In this document: one piece after another, positions 6,126-9,433 of the stretch
Position numbering within the stretch: the first letter of the stretch is position 1
Layout: every line of letters starts with the position of its first letter
DNA from: DASUCS01 sp041166365
GTDB taxonomy: Bacteria; Actinomycetota; Acidimicrobiia; Acidimicrobiales; JACDCH01
Reading direction: 5' to 3'
NCBI GenBank assembly: GCA_041166365.1
Contig: JBEEFX010000028.1
Span: 1 to 9,433, forward strand
Length of the DNA stretch: 9,433 bases
Notes under the pieces: model-generated
What the model was told of the DNA's origin: nothing
What the model saw: the letters and a program-made list of their open reading frames with translations, nothing else
Databases searched by the model: none
Made by a program: the position numbers and the translations under genes

Positions 6126-6383
6126 ATGATCGTCCTCAAGCTCGCCGTCGCCGTCGCGGCCGCCGCGCTCATCTGGCGCATCGGCACGAGGATGCTGGGT
6201 GGGCTGGTGCGACCGATCCCCGAGCCACCGCCGCCCGGGGAGCTGCGCAAGGTCAAGCTGCTGTACCGCTGCTCGATCTGCGGCACCGAGCTGCGGATGA
6301 CGGCGGCGAACGAGGACGTTCCGGAGCCGCCCCGCCACTGTCAGGACGAGATGGACCTCATGGCGAATCTTTTGGACGACTGA
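6126..6383 (+). CDS. Small membrane-anchored protein with CxxC / HC zinc-ribbon-like motif
   Basis: I do not recognise a named family. The 85-residue product has one hydrophobic N-terminal segment (about residues 3-27, LAVAVAAAALIWRIG), then a Pro-rich linker (30-38). A soluble tail follows with YRCSICGTELRM (Cys49, Cys52) and PPRHCQDEMDLM (His71, Cys72), which together could bind one zinc. With no signal-peptidase site evident, it is probably a single-pass anchored protein; topology is uncertain. Coding is supported by the ordered layout and the stop just before the convergent spacer. The start has only GGGG 2 nt upstream, too close for a good ribosome-binding site. It lies between a hairpin and crgA (convergent). 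A role in division or envelope processes is only suggested by the neighbour. Confidence 0.72.
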   Translation: MIVLKLAVAVAAAALIWRIGTRMLGGLVRPIPEPPPPGELRKVKLLYRCSICGTELRMTAANEDVPEPPRHCQDEMDLMANLLDD

Positions 6384-6479
6384 CACCCGTCCACAGCATG
6401 TGGATCAACCTGGGGAGAACCACACCGCTGTAACTCTGGCGCGACCGACCGGTTACACAGCGTTCATCTGGACTACGCC
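6384..6479. other. Convergent spacer with two inverted repeats
   Basis: The 96 nt between the small CxxC gene (+) and crgA (-) hold TCCACA-GCA-TGTGGA (6390-6404). A longer imperfect hairpin follows: CGCTGT (6426-6431) with ACAGCG (6457-6462), continued by AAC/GTT (6432-6434 with 6452-6454) across a 2-nt bulge. The latter is placed to act as a two-way terminator, but no T-runs flank it. TGTGGATCA at 6399-6407 differs at one base from the reverse complement of a DnaA box. No gene is seen. Confidence 0.5.
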
Positions 6480-6779
6480 TCAGTGATACTGCGTGGCCGT
6501 GACGATGCCGGCGAGGATCGCGCCGAGACCCCCGAGCAGGACCCAGTTGCTCGTCTCCCAGACGGTGCCGGTGTAGTTCACGAGGATCACGAGCGTGCCG
6601 ATCCCGAGGAAGATGAACATGAGGACCGGCACCCAGATCGGGCTGATCTTCACGTCACGCGGGATGGGGGGCGTGTAGCGCGCGCTGGGCGTCGGCTCGG
6701 CGTCCCGTTGGGCCCGGACCGGGCCGCCCTTGGGCGTCGTCCGTCCGCCTTGCACCCGCCGTTTCGTGGGCTTCGCCAT
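6480..6779 (-). CDS. crgA: Cell division protein CrgA
   Basis: CrgA is a small two-pass inner-membrane protein of actinobacteria that interacts with FtsZ, FtsQ, FtsI and other septum components and helps coordinate septation. The 99-residue product has a basic, disordered N-terminus (MAKPTKRRVQGGRTTPKGG) and the family hallmark SARYTPPIPRDVKISPIWVP (32-51). TM1 spans about 48-68 and TM2 about 78-95, ending in ATQYH, as expected for the conserved AT-x-x C-terminus. The ATG at 6779 has no Shine-Dalgarno site. A TAAGTT -10 candidate 8 nt before it suggests a leaderless or very short-leader mRNA. A 20-nt direct repeat lies further upstream. Position near trpG and pknB matches the known order in mycobacteria, which supports the call. 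Confidence 0.95.
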   Translation of the reverse strand: MAKPTKRRVQGGRTTPKGGPVRAQRDAEPTPSARYTPPIPRDVKISPIWVPVLMFIFLGIGTLVILVNYTGTVWETSNWVLLGGLGAILAGIVTATQYH

Positions 6780-6787
6780 CGAGGCCG

Positions 6788-6793
6788 AACTTA
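6788..6793 (-). promoter_or_regulatory. Candidate -10 (TAAGTT) for crgA, leaderless type
   Basis: Read on the - strand, TAAGTT ends 8 nt before the crgA ATG, so transcription would start at or 1-2 nt before the ATG. This fits the missing Shine-Dalgarno site and the frequency of leaderless mRNAs in actinobacteria. No clear -35 is seen; the expected position reads CCGGAG. Confidence 0.4.
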
Positions 6794-6818
6794 CTAGAGC
6801 CCTCGCGCAACTCCGGTC

Positions 6819-6859
6819 GCGGATGCCTTCCGGAGCAGAGCGGATGGCTTCCGGAGCAG
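6819..6859. repeat. Tandem 20-nt direct repeat (period 21) upstream of crgA
   Basis: Copies at 6819-6838 and 6840-6859 differ at a single base (C6826 vs G6847). Each carries TTCCGGAGC with a TCCGGA core palindrome. The 21-bp period equals two helical turns, putting both copies on the same DNA face. They lie roughly 26-66 nt upstream of the crgA -10 candidate, where an activator or repressor could bind. Outside coding sequence, in the 92 nt between crgA and the receiver-protein gene. Confidence 0.75.
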
Positions 6860-6864
6860 CAACG

Positions 6865-6884
6865 CGTCGCGTCAGATCGCGACG
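6865..6884 (-). terminator. Short GC hairpin around the receiver-protein stop codon
   Basis: CGTCGCG (6865-6871) and CGCGACG (6878-6884) form a perfect 7-bp stem, and the 6-nt loop contains the stop codon of the - strand gene (6872-6874). It could act as a U-less terminator between this gene and crgA, but the stem is short for GC-rich DNA and chance is possible. Confidence 0.3.
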
Positions 6885-7792
6885 GACAATGCCACGTGCG
6901 CGTCGAGGGACTCGGCGAGCGCGGCGTCAGCGGCCATGTAGAGCTCGTCGACGGAGCCGGCGTGTTCGGGAAACGATGCCAGCCCCCCGGCCAGCTCGAT
7001 GTCGACGCCGGCGCCGCCCGGCAGATTGATCGTGGCCGGGCTGGCCGCCAGTGCAGCCGCGAGCACCGGCTCGAAGACGCCGGCCGACGGGCCCGACACG
7101 AGCACGGCCAGCTCGTTGGCGTCCGTGCGGCCGAGCACGGCGCCGTCCGGCAGGTGGGCGCGCGCCACGTCGATGAGCTGGCGAACGACGAACGTGACAC
7201 CGTCGCTCCCCGCGGCGGACTGGATGGTGGCGAGCGTCCGCAGCTTGATCAACGCGAACGACACCGAGTGTCCAGTCGGCGCCGCGTTGATCTCGTCGCT
7301 GAGCCTGGCCGTGAGATACGCCTGCGTCATCAGGCCGAGCGCCTCGTCGCGCCCGCCCTCCGAAACGGTCCGGGCCGCCTCGATGCGCTCGGCCACGAGC
7401 CCGGCGAGCGTGTTGACGTTGAACGGCTTGGCGACGAACCCGTCGAGCCCGGTCGCGGTCCCCTGGGTCTTTGCCTTGGCGGTCGCGTCGCCCGTCACCA
7501 CGATCACCGGCACGAAGGCGAAGCGCTCCTGGGCACGGATGAGCCGATAGGCCTCGTGGCCGGAGAAACCCCGCAAGCCGTAGTCGAGCAGGATGAGGTC
7601 GGGCCGGTGCTCGTCGATCGCATCGACGACCTCGGTCGGGCTTGCCGGGTCGAGGTGCACGAGGTCGTAGCCGCTGGCTCGGAAGTAGGCGCGCAGGAAC
7701 TCGGCGATGTCGTCCTCGTCCTCGACCGCGAGGATCCGCGTCGAAGCCGCCAGTCGGTGGGACAGAGAACCCGGGCGACCCTGATCAGACAC
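6872..7792 (-). CDS. Receiver domain protein with degenerate GGDEF domain
   Basis: A 306-residue two-domain signalling protein. Residues ~17-138 form a response-regulator receiver: acidic pocket Glu25/Asp26, phospho-acceptor Asp70 in LILLDYGLRG, Thr100 in VIVVTGD, and Lys122 in VAKPF. Residues ~145-306 have the GGDEF fold pattern, but the signature is degenerate. GGDEF reads DANEL (224-228, in GRTDANELAVLV), the usual metal-binding Asp in the LLDIDxFK strand is replaced (SFALIKLRTL, 179-187), and the end reads LYMAADAALAES. It is therefore unlikely to make c-di-GMP and may act as a phosphorylation-gated interaction or ligand-binding module. The GTG at 7792 is supported by GGAGG 8 nt upstream (complement of 7801-7805). 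It sits between crgA and trpG and is divergent from trpG by only 23 nt. The GAF kinase 2 kb away is a possible but unproven partner. Confidence 0.85.
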   Translation of the reverse strand: MSDQGRPGSLSHRLAASTRILAVEDEDDIAEFLRAYFRASGYDLVHLDPASPTEVVDAIDEHRPDLILLDYGLRGFSGHEAYRLIRAQERFAFVPVIVVTGDATAKAKTQGTATGLDGFVAKPFNVNTLAGLVAERIEAARTVSEGGRDEALGLMTQAYLTARLSDEINAAPTGHSVSFALIKLRTLATIQSAAGSDGVTFVVRQLIDVARAHLPDGAVLGRTDANELAVLVSGPSAGVFEPVLAAALAASPATINLPGGAGVDIELAGGLASFPEHAGSVDELYMAADAALAESLDAHVALSVAI

Positions 7793-7800
7793 CCGAGTAC

Positions 7801-7805
7801 CCTCC
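7801..7805 (-). promoter_or_regulatory. Shine-Dalgarno site (GGAGG) deciding the GTG start at 7792
   Basis: On the - strand GGAGG is followed by 8 nt and then the GTG start of the receiver/GGDEF-like gene. It lies within the 23-nt gap to the divergent trpG start, so the promoters of both genes must extend into each other's 5' regions. Confidence 0.7.
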
Positions 7806-7815
7806 CGGACGTCTT

Positions 7816-8403
7816 ATGCGGCCCCGCGTCCTGGTCATCGACAACTACGACTCGTTCGTCTACAACCTCGTCCAGTACCTGGGCGAGTTGGGATCCGAAC
7901 CCATCGTGCATCGGCACGACGCGCTCTCACTTGACGAGATCTTCGCGCTGGACCCCGATGCGATCCTCATCTCGCCCGGCCCGGGCACTCCCGACGACGC
8001 CGGCCTGTCCAACGACGTGATCCGCGCGTTCGCCGGAAGGCGACCGGTGCTCGGCGTGTGTCTCGGCCATCAGTGCATGGGCCAGGTCTTCGGCGGACAG
8101 GTCGTGCGCGCTCCCCAGGTGATGCACGGCAAGACGTCCATCATCCACCATGACGGTCGCGGGATCTTCGAAGGCCTGCCGAACCCCTTCGAGGCGACGC
8201 GCTATCACTCGCTCATCGTCGAGCGGTCGTCGGTGCCTGCCGAGCTCGAGATCAGCGCCGAGACCGAGGACGGCATCGTGATGGGCTTGCGCCACCGAGA
8301 GCACGCCGTCGAGGGCGTGCAGTTCCATCCGGAGTCGATCCTCACGGCGTCGGGGCACGACCTGCTGCGCAACTTCCTCGCGCTGACGCAGGTCGTCTCC
8401 TAG
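7816..8403 (+). CDS. trpG: Anthranilate/para-aminobenzoate synthase glutamine amidotransferase subunit
   Basis: This class I glutamine amidotransferase (195 residues, full length) releases ammonia from glutamine for TrpE (anthranilate, tryptophan pathway) and/or PabB (folate pathway); in many actinobacteria one subunit serves both. The N-terminus VLVIDNYDSFVYNLVQYLGELG and ISPGPGTPDDAG (52-63) are typical. The triad is Cys82 in GVCLGHQ, His171 and Glu173 in QFHPES. HGKTS (104-108) and YHSLIV (130-135) are also typical. No trpE or pabB is adjacent. The ATG at 7816 has no Shine-Dalgarno site, so a leaderless or short-leader mRNA is likely; a TACCCT at 7798-7803 could be its -10. Its placement beside pknB, transcribed convergently, matches the mycobacterial trpG-pknB order. 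Its TAG shares the CTAG at 8400-8403 with the pknB stop. The symbol pabA would be equally valid. Confidence 0.94.
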   Translation: MRPRVLVIDNYDSFVYNLVQYLGELGSEPIVHRHDALSLDEIFALDPDAILISPGPGTPDDAGLSNDVIRAFAGRRPVLGVCLGHQCMGQVFGGQVVRAPQVMHGKTSIIHHDGRGIFEGLPNPFEATRYHSLIVERSSVPAELEISAETEDGIVMGLRHREHAVEGVQFHPESILTASGHDLLRNFLALTQVVS

Positions 8404-9433
8404 GAGCACACCGGAGCGTCGTAGTCGTACTTGACGGTCGAGCCCTTGTCGACCTTCGTGTCCTTCGCCGGGTTCTGGCTGGTGACTTCGCCTCCCGCCG
8501 GCGCGGAAGCGCTGACGTGACAGGTCGCCTGCGGCACGAGGCCGGCGTTCGTGATGGCGTTGTCGGCGGCCGCCTTGGTGAGCCCGGTCACGGACGGGAC
8601 GCTCACCTGCGGCTTGCCTGACGACACGACGATCGTGACCTTCGACCCCTTGTCGACCTGCGTGCCCGCCGGGGGATCGGTGCGGATGACCTCGTCCTTC
8701 GGAACGGTCTCCGACGCCTCGGTCACGGTCTTGGAGCCGTCGAGCCCGGCCTGGCCGAGGACGCTGGCCGCTTCGGCGACCGACTTGCCGGCCACGTCGG
8801 GCACGGCCACCTTCGGCTTCCCGGTCGAGATCGTCAGCTTGATGACGGCGTCCTTCTTGACGTCCTGCCCCTCGCCCGGGTCCTGACTGATGACCTCGTT
8901 GACCTGCACATTCGGGTCGTCGGACGTGCCCTCGTCGAAGGTGATCGAGGTGAAGCCCTGATCCTTCAGGAACTTCTCCGCCTCGTCCTTCAGCTGCCCG
9001 ACGACCTTCGGCATCTTCACGGTGTCAGCGCCCGCGCTGACGTGCAGCGTCGCCTTGCCGCGAGCGCCCTTGTCGACCTTGACGGTCGTGCCTTCGGCCG
9101 GATCGACGCTCACGACGATGCCCTCGGGCACCGTGTCGTTCTTCTCCTGGACGGCGGTGACGTCGAAGCCCGCCGTCTGGAGCGTCTTCGTGGCCTCCGT
9201 CTCGGGCTTCCCGACGACGCCGCCCTGCGGGACGGTGATGTCGATCGTCTCGCCTCCGCTTCCGCCACCCGAGATGACCTTCGCGAGCGCGAACAGCAAA
9301 CCGCCGAGGATCAGGAGCAGGAGGACCAGCACGACGAGGAACGCACCGCTCCGTCGTGGCTCGGCGTATCCCGCGGCGTACTCGCTGACGGGGACGGCCG
9401 TGGTGCCCTCGACCCCTCGCACGGCCTGCGTCG
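8400..9433 (-). CDS. pknB: PknB-type serine/threonine kinase, C-terminal TM and four PASTA domains (partial)
   Basis: The frame is open to the right window edge, so the N-terminal kinase domain lies outside and this is only the 3' part (about 343 residues visible). Counting from the in-frame GTG codon at 9422, which is internal rather than a start, a juxtamembrane stretch (1-24) leads to one transmembrane helix at 26-50 (Leu/Val/Ile-rich). Four tandem PASTA domains follow outside the cell, about 60-131, 132-201, 202-269 and 270-340, each with the VP/MP...G start, a D/NP..G or NPA turn and VxKG...VxIxxS end. PASTA domains of PknB/Stk1 kinases bind peptidoglycan fragments or lipid II, and the kinase controls growth and division. 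PASTA 4 has two Cys (301 and 339), possibly a disulfide. The TAG stop overlaps the trpG stop. Kinase identity rests on PASTA/TM layout plus locus order. Confidence 0.88.
   Translation of the reverse strand, partial: TQAVRGVEGTTAVPVSEYAAGYAEPRRSGAFLVVLVLLLLILGGLLFALAKVISGGGSGGETIDITVPQGGVVGKPETEATKTLQTAGFDVTAVQEKNDTVPEGIVVSVDPAEGTTVKVDKGARGKATLHVSAGADTVKMPKVVGQLKDEAEKFLKDQGFTSITFDEGTSDDPNVQVNEVISQDPGEGQDVKKDAVIKLTISTGKPKVAVPDVAGKSVAEAASVLGQAGLDGSKTVTEASETVPKDEVIRTDPPAGTQVDKGSKVTIVVSSGKPQVSVPSVTGLTKAAADNAITNAGLVPQATCHVSASAPAGGEVTSQNPAKDTKVDKGSTVKYDYDAPVCS

Noticed and set aside
4983..6386. 467-codon open frame on the - strand opposite the thiolase
   Set aside because: Fully antisense to a thiolase with all catalytic motifs; the translation is compositionally biased and resembles no family.
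6441..6459. Second DnaA box (GGTTACACA) in the crgA convergent gap
   Set aside because: Two or more mismatches to the consensus even with degenerate positions; better explained as part of the imperfect hairpin 6426-6462.
8400..9433. Tandem DNA repeats in the PASTA region
   Set aside because: The repetition is at protein-domain level; the four domains have diverged too much at DNA level to call a DNA repeat.
1..9433. tRNA, rRNA, CRISPR arrays, insertion sequences or prophage genes
   Set aside because: No cloverleaf-like segment, spaced repeats, transposase, integrase or terminal repeats were seen by eye in the short gaps; nearly all sequence is accounted for by recognisable genes.

Overview
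The window is high-GC DNA with very dense gene packing: stop/start overlaps of TGATG and GTGA type, many GTG starts and few obvious Shine-Dalgarno sites. Together with a crgA-like gene and a PASTA-type Ser/Thr kinase, this points to an actinobacterium. Inside the phylum I lean weakly towards an Acidimicrobiia-like lineage (inference; not provable from this window). The right-hand order crgA(-) ... trpG/pabA(+) / pknB(-) is the arrangement known near oriC in mycobacteria and relatives, so this end is probably origin-proximal.

Region 1 (1-1866) is a 7-deazaguanine locus. It holds the 3' part of queC, then queE and queD on the + strand, overlapping one another by 1 and 4 nt. queF lies on the - strand and its 3' end overlaps queD by 9 nt. 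These enzymes convert 6-carboxy-tetrahydropterin stepwise through CDG and preQ0 to preQ1, the queuosine precursor. queF is the distal gene of a - strand pair headed by an ABC-F ATPase (1866-3497), which is joined to it by a TGATG overlap.

Region 2 (3498-4871) holds a near-perfect 48-nt intergenic hairpin, a soluble GAF histidine kinase on the - strand (3573-4766), and a 105-nt divergent spacer. The spacer carries a 20-nt palindrome that looks like a TetR-type operator, placed next to a TAGGTT -10 candidate for the following thiolase.

Region 3 (4872-6480) holds an acetyl-CoA acyltransferase (thiolase), a second hairpin, a small membrane-anchored CxxC/HC protein, and a 96-nt convergent spacer with inverted repeats.

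Region 4 (6480-9433) is the cell-division/cell-wall signalling block: crgA(-), a receiver protein with a degenerate GGDEF domain(-), the glutamine amidotransferase subunit of anthranilate/PABA synthase(+), and the transmembrane and four-PASTA C-terminal half of a PknB-type kinase(-), cut by the window end. trpG and pknB converge on a shared CTAG in which both stop codons are read.

Most genes are recognisable housekeeping functions, and I see no mobile element, CRISPR array, rRNA or tRNA. The less ordinary items are the REC/degenerate-GGDEF protein in the crgA-trpG-pknB locus, the operator-like palindrome before the thiolase, the long hairpin between the kinase and ABC-F genes, the 21-bp-period repeat upstream of crgA, and a His-to-Val change in the QueF active-site region.
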